NCBI RefSeq assembly: GCF_900184255.1
Contig: NZ_LT854636.1
Coordinates: 257,079-321,078 of the forward strand
DNA: 64,000 nt
Direction of reading: 5' to 3'
Source of the DNA: Haloimpatiens massiliensis
GTDB taxonomy: Bacteria; Bacillota; Clostridia; Clostridiales; Clostridiaceae
Program-made: the position numbers and the translations under genes
Notes under the pieces: model-generated
What the model saw: only the letters and a program-made list of their open reading frames with translations
What the model was told of the DNA's origin: nothing
Database searches by the model: none
Shown here: positions 56,514 through 64,000 of the stretch, in pieces
Position numbering within the stretch: the stretch's first letter is position 1
Layout: every line of letters starts with the position of its first letter

Positions 56514-56671
56514 GGGACTTATTAACAATTAAAAAAAGACTCTAAAAATTTATAAAAGTCTACTATTTTTTAATAGGCTTCAAAATTATCTAGTAGAATC
56601 ACCTTAAAATATTATAAAAAATAAGTTATTGAACATAATGATATATAAATAGCAAAGTAAGGTGATAAAAC

Positions 56672-57799
56672 ATGATAAAAGCATTAAATATACGGCTATA
56701 TCCAACGCAAGAGCAAATAATGTTAATGCATAAACATATAGGCTGTATGAGATTTGTTTATAATTGGGCGTTAGCCAAGCAAATAGATAGCTATAAACTT
56801 AATAGTAAAAAACTATCAGTTATAGATTTAGGGAAACAATTAACTGTTTTGAAGAATACCCCAGGTTATGAGTGGTTATATGAAGTATCTAATGCAACAC
56901 TTAAAGAGAGTATTAGAGATTTAGATAAAGCATATACTAATTTCTTTAATGGAAGAGGATTTCCTAAATTTAAAAGCAAGAAAAAATCAGAACCTAGATT
57001 TTATAGCAGATATGACAAAATTTATTTTAAAGATAACTTTGTTAATCTTGAAAAGATAGGTAAAGTTAAATATAGGATGGATTATGATATTGATTTAACT
57101 ACTGTAACAAAGTTTAAAAATCCTAGAGTACATTTTAATGGCAGAGTATGGGTACTTTCAGTAGGCATTGAAGATAATATTAAAACTGTTAAATTAAATA
57201 ATTTTAGCTTAGGAATTGATTTAGGAATATCTCAATTAGCAATAACAAATATAGATAAATTAGACACTAGGAATGTTAATAAAACAAACAAAGTTAAAAA
57301 ACTAAGTAAAAAGTTAAAAAGGCTTCAAAGACAATGTTCAAGAAAATATATTATGAATAAGAAAGGAGAGAGTTACCAAAAAACCAAGAACATTGCAAGA
57401 CTTGAAAAGAAGATTAAAAAACTTTATAGTAAACTTAAAAATATTAGATTAAACCATATACACCAAACTACTTCCAAAATGGTGAAAGCCAAACCATATA
57501 GAATAGTTATGGAGGATTTAAAAGTATCTAATATCATGAAGAATAAGAACTTATCAAGGGCAATAGCAGAGCAGGGGTTTAATATTTTTATCAATCAGAT
57601 GAAATATAAATGTGAAAAGTATGGTATTAAATTTGTTCAAGTACCTACATTTTATCCTTCAAGTAAAACATGTAGTCATTGTGGCAATATCAAGAAAGAC
57701 TTAAAACTTTCAGATAGGGTTTATAAATGCAAATGTGGATTTACTTGTGATAGAGATAAAAATGCTTCATACAACCTTGCAAACTATGGTTTAGTATAA
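56672..57799 (+). CDS. tnpB: RNA-guided nuclease TnpB (IS605 OrfB)
   Basis: A 375-residue TnpB, intact. It begins with the OrfB helix-turn-helix region (LRLYPTQEQ-like, residues 7-15). RuvC-like catalytic residues are visible: D183 in GIDLGISQLAI, E281 in RIVMEDLKVSN, and D360/D362 in DRDKNAS. The zinc ribbon is CSHCG (334-338) and CKCG (353-356). TnpB proteins are RNA-guided DNA nucleases that favour retention of the element, and are ancestors of Cas12. There is no tnpA in the window to mobilise it. AAGGTG lies 6 bases before the start. Confidence 0.93.
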   Translation: MIKALNIRLYPTQEQIMLMHKHIGCMRFVYNWALAKQIDSYKLNSKKLSVIDLGKQLTVLKNTPGYEWLYEVSNATLKESIRDLDKAYTNFFNGRGFPKFKSKKKSEPRFYSRYDKIYFKDNFVNLEKIGKVKYRMDYDIDLTTVTKFKNPRVHFNGRVWVLSVGIEDNIKTVKLNNFSLGIDLGISQLAITNIDKLDTRNVNKTNKVKKLSKKLKRLQRQCSRKYIMNKKGESYQKTKNIARLEKKIKKLYSKLKNIRLNHIHQTTSKMVKAKPYRIVMEDLKVSNIMKNKNLSRAIAEQGFNIFINQMKYKCEKYGIKFVQVPTFYPSSKTCSHCGNIKKDLKLSDRVYKCKCGFTCDRDKNASYNLANYGLV

Positions 57800-58026
57800 T
57801 CACCTAAAAGATTTACTAAACTGGGTAATCGTTACAACCCACTATACTTATAAAGTATAGCAAAGCCTACGGAGTGTTACACAAACGAAAGTAGCCGCAA
57901 TTTAACCTCTTTGCAGGAGGTTATAAAATGGGCAAAATCGGACATTATGAAGTAGGAAAGAAACAAAACTATATATTTATATAATCTTTTTATAAAGTTT
58001 TATAAGGTTTTGGTAACGGTGTTCAC
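57800..58026 (+). ncRNA. Candidate omega-RNA/right end of the tnpB element
   Basis: In IS605-type elements the guide RNA is encoded at the 3' end of tnpB and its guide is the flank just outside the element. Here 227 non-coding bases follow the stop, with a stem CTATACTT/AAGTATAG near 57841-57859 and AACCTC/GAGGTT around 57914-57933, followed by a GTAACGGTGTTCAC segment. The structural case is fair; the boundary and transcript are inferred from the family. Confidence 0.45.
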
Positions 58027-58920
58027 GTGATAGAAATAACTAATCTTTATAAAAACATAGGAGAAAATAAAATATTAAAGAATATAAATTTGAAGGTTCC
58101 AAAAGGAAGTATATTTGGACTTATTGGTGAAAATGGAGCTGGCAAAACCACTTTAATTAAATGCTTAACAGGTATATATAAAGTAGATGCTGGAAATGCT
58201 CTTATAGACAATGAAAACATTTTCGAAAACGTAAAAGTTAAAAATTCTATTGGATATGTTTCTGATGAAAATTCTCTTTTATCTTATTTTAAAGTAAAAG
58301 AACTTTTGGAATTTTACAATATGGCTTACACTAAATTCTCCATAGAAAAATTCAATAAATTAAATACTATATTTAAAATACCTATAGAAAAAAAGATAAG
58401 AGAACTTTCTAAAGGAATGAAAACTAAAGTTTCTTTATTGCTTAATTTAAGTATTAACCCTAAAGTATTAATTTTAGATGAACCTACTACAGGATTAGAT
58501 CCAGTAGCTAAAAAAAATTTCATGAATATGATTATGGATGAAGTAGCTGAAAATGAAACTACAGTATTTATATCCTCCCATAATCTAGCTGATATAGAAA
58601 GGATTTGTGACAACATTGCCCTAATAAAAAATGGTGAAATTATAGTATCTTCATCTTTAGATAACATTAAAGAAAAAACAAGAAAGGTTCAAGTAATATT
58701 TAAAAATAGTGAAAAGGCTATTAATATTGTAAAAAATCGGAATAGTATTTTGAATTTTAAAAATGTAGGTAGAGTTTATTACTTGGTAACCAATGATTTT
58801 TCTAAAGAATTCCAAAAGGATTTAGAAAACCTAGGTGTAGAATTTATGGAATTTTTAGATTTAGACCTAGAAGAGATATTTATATGTTCAGTGGAGGATG
58901 GTGATAAAAATGGACTTTAA
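58027..58920 (+). CDS. ABC transporter ATP-binding protein
   Basis: A 297-residue ATPase of the exporter type. Walker A GENGAGKTT at 34-42, signature LSKGMKTK near 122, Walker [18 protein letters not shown] near 144. The only start is a GTG (58027), directly after the end of the IS element and without a convincing ribosome site, so the insertion may have removed the original start region. It overlaps the permease by 11 bases. Its likely regulator is the GntR protein upstream. Confidence 0.9.
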   Translation: MIEITNLYKNIGENKILKNINLKVPKGSIFGLIGENGAGKTTLIKCLTGIYKVDAGNALIDNENIFENVKVKNSIGYVSDENSLLSYFKVKELLEFYNMAYTKFSIEKFNKLNTIFKIPIEKKIRELSKGMKTKVSLLLNLSINPKVLILDEPTTGLDPVAKKNFMNMIMDEVAENETTVFISSHNLADIERICDNIALIKNGEIIVSSSLDNIKEKTRKVQVIFKNSEKAINIVKNRNSILNFKNVGRVYYLVTNDFSKEFQKDLENLGVEFMEFLDLDLEEIFICSVEDGDKNGL

Positions 58921-59959
58921 ACTAAATAAAGCACTATTATATAAAGACTGGAAAACCACTAAATGGGTAGCTATGCTCATGAGCTTTTCCATATTGTTCA
59001 CTAAACTTTTTAACCTTATGAATAATTTACACTTTCAAAAACTTTATATAAAATCCAATGGCAAAGCATGTCCCGTAGCTTGGTTTAACCACACATTATT
59101 AGATGGCGAATTTTACTTTGTAGCTATGGCTGCTCTAGTGGCCCTACTAAGCTTAGTTTTATTTTTAAATGAAAAAGGTAATTCTTACGGTTTTCTTTTT
59201 TCAATGCCCCTTACTAAAAAAGATATAGTTAAAAATAAGTGGTTTCTAGGAACTTCTATTATACTTGGCAGTTTCCTTATAAATGCTTTATTAATAGCTC
59301 TATTTTATCTAGCCAATTTAAAATTTATAGATATTTATTCAAATCCTTTTTCTGACATATTAAAGTGGTTCTTTATAAATTCAACTGTGTATATATTAAT
59401 TTTTACTGTATTTATATTTTTTCAAACTATTATGGGAAATGTAATACTTTCTAGTATTATAGCAGCCCTTGCTTTTTGGGTTCCTATATTTTTATTAGTA
59501 ATAGTGTCTGACTTAACTAGAACCTTCCTAAAATTGTCTTATGACGCTAAACTTCCCATACCAACTGACCGTATAGCAAATTATTTATGCATCTTCACCT
59601 ACAATACACCTTCTTTTCCATCCAATGTACTCACTCAAGATAATCCCTTGAACAATTATGTATACGAAGGCTTCTCATTAAAATTATTAATATCATGGAT
59701 TTTAATTATATTATTCTTAGGATTGTCTTTATACTGTTTCTCTAATAGAAAATTGGAATACAATAATAAAATAGTATGCAACTCTAAATTAGAAATAGCT
59801 TTTAAATGGTGTGTGTCCATATGCACTGGCCTTATGATAGGTGCTTTCGTTGGATTTGGTTATTTTGGTGATAACTTAATTGCATTCTCTATATCTGCAA
59901 TTTTAACTATTATAACTGTCTATTATATATTAACTAGAGTTATTAAGGTACTGAGTTAA
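58910..59959 (+). CDS. ABC-2 type permease
   Basis: A 349-residue membrane subunit with about six helices (for example 20-42, 70-92, 115-138, 150-172, 178-200, 255-276). The start MDFKLNKALLYKDWK is taken at 58910, inside the end of the ATPase gene; GGTG lies just before it. It has no recognisable substrate motif. Paired with the ATPase; YtrA-type operons often respond to wall-active antibiotics, which is a guess here. Confidence 0.85.
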   Translation: MDFKLNKALLYKDWKTTKWVAMLMSFSILFTKLFNLMNNLHFQKLYIKSNGKACPVAWFNHTLLDGEFYFVAMAALVALLSLVLFLNEKGNSYGFLFSMPLTKKDIVKNKWFLGTSIILGSFLINALLIALFYLANLKFIDIYSNPFSDILKWFFINSTVYILIFTVFIFFQTIMGNVILSSIIAALAFWVPIFLLVIVSDLTRTFLKLSYDAKLPIPTDRIANYLCIFTYNTPSFPSNVLTQDNPLNNYVYEGFSLKLLISWILIILFLGLSLYCFSNRKLEYNNKIVCNSKLEIAFKWCVSICTGLMIGAFVGFGYFGDNLIAFSISAILTIITVYYILTRVIKVLS

Positions 59960-59960
59960 T

Positions 59961-60047
59961 ATGCTGTAATTTTCTTATTTAGAAAATTACAGCATTAATT
60001 AAAAAAGATGGTTTGTTTTATGTATTTTAAAACAAATCATCTTTTTT
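59961..60047 (+). terminator. Two consecutive terminator hairpins after the ABC operon
   Basis: First, ATGCTGTAATTTTCT (59961-59975) with its complement at 59981-59995. Then AAAAAAGATGGTTTGTTTTA-like arms spanning 60001-60047, ending in a T run. The second is the likely intrinsic terminator for both directions. Confidence 0.7.
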
Positions 60048-60080
60048 AATTTTTTTAATATTATTCTGTTAAAACTCTTA

Positions 60081-60250
60081 GAACTCACTCTAGCCACAAG
60101 GACATGGGACTTCCTGCTTCTTCGACCGCTCAACCTACTATCTCCGCAGGCTTAATTCCGATAGTTCCTACCGTATTTATCTACAGACTTATACCACTAC
60201 TACTTTTAGTTCCTTCAATACTTGTAACTATATTACACATGCTGCTAAAA
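60081..60250 (-). pseudogene. Relic of a second tnpB 3' end and omega-RNA scaffold
   Basis: On the minus strand, ATAAATACGGTAGGAACTAT and the following bases translate to INTVGTIGIKPAEIVG then stop, then AVEEAGSPMSLWLE. This resembles, from memory, the C-terminal tail and 3' RNA region found in many TnpB genes (GTVGTTGI...ACG, KQEA). No upstream TnpB body is present, only about 170 bases. It lies between the ABC operon terminator and the galU stop. It is unrelated in sequence to the complete element at 56.7-58 kb. Confidence 0.5.
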
Positions 60251-60252
60251 GA

Positions 60253-61167
60253 TTACTTTTCTTTATTTACTATCATTTCCTCATAAAGTTCTTTAAATTT
60301 AGGATTTTCTCTTATGCTTAATAAATATTTCATAAAATCAGCTTTTAATTCATCTCTCTTTAATGCATACTCTACAGTAGCTTCTAAAAATCCTAGCTTA
60401 TCCCCTACATCGTATCTTCTTCCTTCAAAATTATAAGCATACATAGCTTCCTCTTTTACAAGGGTTCTTAGAGCATCCGTAAGCTGTATTTCGCCACCTT
60501 TACCTGGTGCTGTATTCTGTAATATATCAAATATTCTAGGAGTTATTATGTATCTCCCTAGTATAGCTACATTAGATGGAGACTCTTCCTTTTTAGGTTT
60601 TTCAATCAAATCCTTTACTTTGTAAACCCTATCTTCTATATGCATTCCTTTTACTATACCATATTTTGATACATCATCATAATCTACTTCCTGTACACCT
60701 AAAATACTAGTTTTATACTCATTATAGCAATCTATAAGTTGTTTTAGACATGGCTTACTACTGTCCACCACATCATCTCCAAGCATAACTGCAAAAGGCT
60801 CATTACCTACAAAAGTTCTAGCGCAGTTTATAGCATGACCTAGTCCCTTAGGCTCCTTCTGTCTTATATAATATATATTTACCATGTTGGTTATGTCTCT
60901 AACCATCTCTAGTGTTTCTTCTTTACCTTTTTTCTCTAATTCATTCTCTAACTCTACAGATTTATCAAAGTGATCCTCTATGGCTCTTTTATTACGTCCA
61001 GTTATTATTAATATTTCCTCTATACCAGAAGCCACTGCTTCTTCTATTATGTATTGAATAGTAGGTTTATCTACTATAGGAAGCATTTCCTTAGGTTGTG
61101 CCTTTGTAGCAGGTAAAAATCTAGTACCCAGTCCCGCTGCGGGAATTATAGCTTTTTTAACTTTCAT
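60253..61167 (-). CDS. galU: UTP-glucose-1-phosphate uridylyltransferase
   Basis: Makes UDP-glucose from UTP and glucose 1-phosphate, used for polysaccharides and glycolipids. A 304-residue GalU: nucleotide-binding AIIPAAGLGTRFLPATKAQP at 6-25 and PKEMLPIVDKP, then YIRQKEPKGLGHAINCART near 97, LGDDVVDS near 130, and GKGGEIQLTDALRTL near 217. GGAGG lies 8-9 bases before the start. Confidence 0.96.
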   Translation of the reverse strand: MKVKKAIIPAAGLGTRFLPATKAQPKEMLPIVDKPTIQYIIEEAVASGIEEILIITGRNKRAIEDHFDKSVELENELEKKGKEETLEMVRDITNMVNIYYIRQKEPKGLGHAINCARTFVGNEPFAVMLGDDVVDSSKPCLKQLIDCYNEYKTSILGVQEVDYDDVSKYGIVKGMHIEDRVYKVKDLIEKPKKEESPSNVAILGRYIITPRIFDILQNTAPGKGGEIQLTDALRTLVKEEAMYAYNFEGRRYDVGDKLGFLEATVEYALKRDELKADFMKYLLSIRENPKFKELYEEMIVNKEK

Positions 61168-61321
61168 GTAAATCCTTCCTCCTTAGCCCTATAGTTTATG
61201 CTATAGATTTTATTTTATATCCAATTAATACACAGTTCTATTTTACCACATTTACGGCTTTTTAACATATACCTATTTAATAATGTAATTATATTTATAT
61301 CCGCAATTGATAATATATAAT

Positions 61322-61622
61322 TCAACTTTCGCAGTTGAAAAATAAAAATATAAAATTTGCAGGTAAGTAAGAGTTACGGATAAAACTCAAGGAGTTTTTT
61401 ATAATTAATTTGTAAGTAATAGGTAATAAGTAATAGTTGCAGTGAAAATTCAGCTTTGCTGAATTTTTTCAAGAGCTCTTAGTTCTTACCTTTTCACTCT
61501 TACTTCTTACTTTTTACCTCTTACCTGATCTAACTTACAAATTCCTATTTTACATTCTAAATTTTAAATTAAAAACTCTTATTAATCTAATGTGGAGCTT
61601 GAACTTTATGTGCGAAAGTTGA
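61322..61622. repeat. MITE-like intergenic repeat, copy 2
   Basis: A 301 bp block bounded by the perfect 12 bp terminal inverted repeats TCAACTTTCGCA and TGCGAAAGTTGA. It matches copy 1 (24126-24355) along its two flanks and differs by about 70 extra bases in the centre. The extra part makes AATTTGTAAGT (left) complementary to ACTTACAAATT (right), so the block can fold into a long hairpin. No ORF. It fills much of the galU-glmM gap (61168-61899), where no gene is supported. Confidence 0.75.
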
Positions 61623-61801
61623 GTATATAAATAGTAGTGCAAATTTAAAATTTACAATTAAAAATTAAAGGCAAACCCCTTAGTAATTTATGTTCAATGT
61701 ATAAACACTGAAATATCAACAAAACATAAAACATTCAATCATCATCTATATTCTTACTATACATGAAGTACTTTATGCATAATGTATTTATATAAAAAAC
61801 A

Positions 61802-61835
61802 CAGGATACTTAAATATCTACTTTTAAGTATCCTG
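61802..61835 (-). terminator. Terminator after glmM
   Basis: CAGGATACTTAAA pairs perfectly with TTTAAGTATCCTG across a short loop. On the minus strand GTTTTTTATA follows. It lies 65 bases past the glmM stop. A small hairpin (CCACTT/AAGTGG near 61852-61872) lies in between. I do not see a glmS ribozyme core here. Confidence 0.8.
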
Positions 61836-61899
61836 CTAGTGAATTCTCCCTCCACTTTCTCATGTTGAAGTGGAATCCTCTTGGTTAAAACCTCTATAT

Positions 61900-63249
61900 C
61901 TAATTATTTGCTTTTTCTTCTATTAACTTAGCAAGATTATGTGCAAGTTCATCTAATTCCTTTTGATTTTTACCTTCAAGCATAACTCTTACAAGTGGCT
62001 CTGTTCCTGAAGGTCTTATAAGTACTCTTCCGCATCCATGTAGTTTTTCTTCTATAGACTTTATTTCATCTGTTATTTCCTTATCTTCATTGTATATATT
62101 CTTCTTGTTATTTGGCACTGTAGCATTAACTAATATCTGTGGAAGCTCTGTCATAGAAGAAGCTAATGTTGAAAGAGTTTCTCCACTTTCCTTAACTATT
62201 TTTGAAATTTGAAGTCCTGTTACAAGTCCATCTCCTGTAGTATTATAATCTAAGAATATAATATGTCCTGATTGCTCTCCACCCAATTTATATCCTTCTT
62301 TAAGCATTTCTTCTAACACATATCTATCTCCAACTTTAGTTTTAACTGTAGATATGTTAGATTCTTTTAATGCTATATCTAATCCTAAGTTACTCATTAC
62401 TGTTACCACTACTACATCTTTATCTAGCTTTCCTTGCTTCTTTAGATACTTTCCACAAATAGCCATTATGAAATCTCCATTTATAAGATTTCCTTTTTCA
62501 TCCACTGCAAGACATCTGTCTGCATCACCATCAAAAGCAAGTCCTAGGTGACATCCTTTTCTAACTACATAATCCATAAGCTCTTCTGGATGAGTTGATC
62601 CACAATTTTTATTTATATTAACTCCATCTGGATCGTTGTTTATAACTACTACTTCCGCACCTAATTCTCTAAAAGTTTCTACTGCTGTTTGGAAAGATGC
62701 TCCATTAGCACAATCCAATGCTATCTTCATTCCTTTTAAATCCCCGTCTATAGTAGACTTTGCAAATTCTATATAATCTTCTAATGCAGATTCCTCTACT
62801 ATTTTTCTTCCTAAATTCTCTCCAGTAGGAAGTGGCACTTCCTCCATATTGTTTTCTATAATAGCCTGTATTCTGTCTTCTAATTCATCTCTTAGCTTAT
62901 ATCCATTTTTATTAAAGAATTTAATTCCATTATATTCTACTGGGTTATGTGATGCTGATATCATTACTCCTGCATCTGCTTTATATTGTCTTGTTAAGTA
63001 TGCTATAGCTGGTGTTGGTACGATACCTACACATATTGCCTCCGCTCCTACAGATAGTATTCCTGCTGCTAAAGCAGATTCTAACATGTCACCAGATATT
63101 CTAGTATCCATTCCCACTAATATCTTAGGTTTATGAGCCCCTTCAGTTAAAACATATGCTCCGGCTCTGCCTAATTTATATGCTAGTTCTGCTGTAAGTT
63201 CACTATTAGCAACCCCTCTTACACCATCCGTTCCAAACATTCTACCCAT
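61900..63249 (-). CDS. glmM: Phosphoglucosamine mutase
   Basis: Interconverts glucosamine 6- and 1-phosphate for UDP-GlcNAc synthesis. The start [20 protein letters not shown] (63247-63249) follows GGAGGA by 7 bases; a GTG five codons earlier is rejected. This gives 449 residues, the standard size. Phosphoserine site [15 protein letters not shown] near 99-113, metal site DGDADR near 242, and the phosphate-binding [12 protein letters not shown] near 409. The product feeds cell-wall precursors, as does murB in the same window. Confidence 0.97.
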   Translation of the reverse strand: MGRMFGTDGVRGVANSELTAELAYKLGRAGAYVLTEGAHKPKILVGMDTRISGDMLESALAAGILSVGAEAICVGIVPTPAIAYLTRQYKADAGVMISASHNPVEYNGIKFFNKNGYKLRDELEDRIQAIIENNMEEVPLPTGENLGRKIVEESALEDYIEFAKSTIDGDLKGMKIALDCANGASFQTAVETFRELGAEVVVINNDPDGVNINKNCGSTHPEELMDYVVRKGCHLGLAFDGDADRCLAVDEKGNLINGDFIMAICGKYLKKQGKLDKDVVVVTVMSNLGLDIALKESNISTVKTKVGDRYVLEEMLKEGYKLGGEQSGHIIFLDYNTTGDGLVTGLQISKIVKESGETLSTLASSMTELPQILVNATVPNNKKNIYNEDKEITDEIKSIEEKLHGCGRVLIRPSGTEPLVRVMLEGKNQKELDELAHNLAKLIEEKANN

Positions 63250-63552
63250 TTTTTCTTCCTCCACTCTTTACAAAATGTATAAATTTATAAACCTTATTTT
63301 TAAGCATAACTTTATTATATTATACTTATAAATTTATAACAACTATTTATAACCAGCTCTTCAATTGGTGATTTAAACTATTATTTTAATTTAAACTTTA
63401 GAATACTTTTTTAATTATATATTTTATCAAAAACTCCAAAAGTAGTTTTATCCCCACAAATTACGTAACTAAGAAATTTTCTTAGCTTCTAACTTTTGTG
63501 CTTTTTTTCATAAAAAAACCCCCAAACAAATTTAAAGTCTGGAGTTCTTTCA
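63250..63552. other. Intergenic region with two hairpins (glmM upstream)
   Basis: Contains the glmM promoter region by position. A hairpin CTAAGAAA/TTTCTTAG lies near 63470-63487. A terminator-like stem AACTCC/GGGGGTT with a T run (63512-63547, minus strand) serves the DUF2089 gene. Nothing else is recognised. Confidence 0.5.
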
Positions 63553-63882
63553 TTACATATCATCTGAATTAATTATATTCATTAATTCTCTTTTATCACA
63601 TTTTATTTTTTTATCTACGGTATATCCCAATGCAGATATGACATCGTCTAATTTAGCTCTAACTGTAGGATAAGATATTCCTAACTCTTTCTCTACATCC
63701 TTTATATTCCCTCTGCACTTTAAAAAAACTTGTATAAAGTCTTCTTGCTCTTTATTTAAATAGGCAAATTTTGATAAATGAAATTCATTTTGTATTATAG
63801 TACCACAATTTTTACATTCCAAGCGCGTCACCGAAAGATTATTATTACATACAGGACACCTACTTATAACTTTGTGAATCAT
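63553..63882 (-). CDS. DUF2089 family zinc-ribbon/HTH regulator
   Basis: A 109-residue protein. It begins with a zinc ribbon (CPVCNNNLSVTRLECKNCG, four Cys within residues 9-27). Residues 40-90 are a helix-turn-helix (KCRGNIKDVEKELGISYPTV, RAKLDDVISALGY). This is the DUF2089 layout, predicted transcription regulators of unknown target, in some clostridia linked to a co-transcribed partner gene. AGGAG precedes the start. Its neighbour to the right lies outside the window; 63883-64000 is its AT-rich promoter region. Confidence 0.85.
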   Translation of the reverse strand: MIHKVISRCPVCNNNLSVTRLECKNCGTIIQNEFHLSKFAYLNKEQEDFIQVFLKCRGNIKDVEKELGISYPTVRAKLDDVISALGYTVDKKIKCDKRELMNIINSDDM

Positions 63883-64000
63883 ATACTCACTCCTTTCATT
63901 TTTCTCAGCCTTTATCTATAATACATATTAATATATTTATTATATAGTTTTAATCAAAAATTTCAAGTATAAAATATATACTTATTATATATATTTTGCA

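Larger units (their letters stand above)
56514..58026 (+). mobile_element. IS605-type (IS1341-like) element carrying only tnpB
   Basis: The segment separates a YtrA-type regulator from the ABC transporter it would normally adjoin. It holds a full tnpB gene, no tnpA transposase, and a structured 3' region. There are no inverted repeats at the ends, as is typical of this group. The exact ends are not resolved; the right end probably falls near base 58010-58026. Confidence 0.65.

Noticed and set aside
60104..60286. Plus-strand 60-residue frame near galU
   Set aside because: It is antisense to a TnpB 3' relic and the end of galU, without a ribosome site.
61750..61900. glmS ribozyme downstream of glmM
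   Set aside because: glmM and glmS are often neighbours, but the next gene here is galU, and I could not find the conserved ribozyme core; the hairpins fit an ordinary terminator.

Overview
The window looks like a chromosomal segment of a low-GC, spore-forming Clostridium of the botulinum/sporogenes kind. The DNA is strongly AT-rich, Shine-Dalgarno sites are strong (GGAGG), and gene order follows the Firmicutes core: pyk-pfkA-dnaE, rapZ-yvcK-whiA, uvrBA beside ftsEX-ctp-PDZ protein, acpS-nnr-lipoprotein-alr-mazEF, galU and glmM. Most genes are on the minus strand.

Region 1 (1-5.5 kb) is an accessory defence locus: an XRE regulator followed by brxA, brxB and brxC of a BREX-type anti-phage system. 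The next gene, an adenine methyltransferase of the PglX role, is cut after about 39 codons by an IS4-like insertion sequence whose transposase runs off the left edge. The locus lies against the 3' end of rlmD, a gene end known as an integration site in Firmicutes.

Region 2 (5.8-24 kb) is housekeeping: rlmD, a small DUF1540-like ORF, pyk-pfkA, dnaE, a DRTGG/CBS regulator, the whiA-yvcK-rapZ block, hisC, murB, a PHP hydrolase and uvrC. Region 3 (24-33 kb) holds a YdjM-like membrane protein, a PBP/RodA/FHA wall-growth cluster, and uvrA-uvrB behind a canonical SOS box. Region 4 (33-42 kb) holds a small Cys-rich protein, a large hairpin element, a MinJ-like PDZ protein, a Ctp protease, ftsEX, a YitT protein and a split transketolase. 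Region 5 (42-51 kb) carries mazEF, alr, a GerS/YdcC-like lipoprotein, nnr, acpS and a MoxR/DUF58/membrane protein trio.

Region 6 (51-64 kb) is more mosaic. It has an oxidoreductase with two N-terminal rubredoxin-like knuckles, pepT, and a 1 kb non-coding stretch made of two inverted copies of a composite hairpin repeat. It then has yihY, a GntR-ABC transporter operon interrupted by a TnpB-only IS605-type element, a relic of a second TnpB 3' end, galU, glmM and a DUF2089 regulator.

The most interesting non-genic signals are these. First, the inverted pair of about 315 bp structured repeats at 54.1-55.1 kb has conserved ends and apex, while its internal stems differ in sequence but stay complementary. 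Second, a MITE-like repeat with 12 bp terminal inverted repeats is present at 24.1 and 61.3 kb. Third, a 170 nt nested hairpin lies at 33.7 kb. I saw no rRNA, tRNA or CRISPR array. All calls come from reading the sequence; no database search was run.
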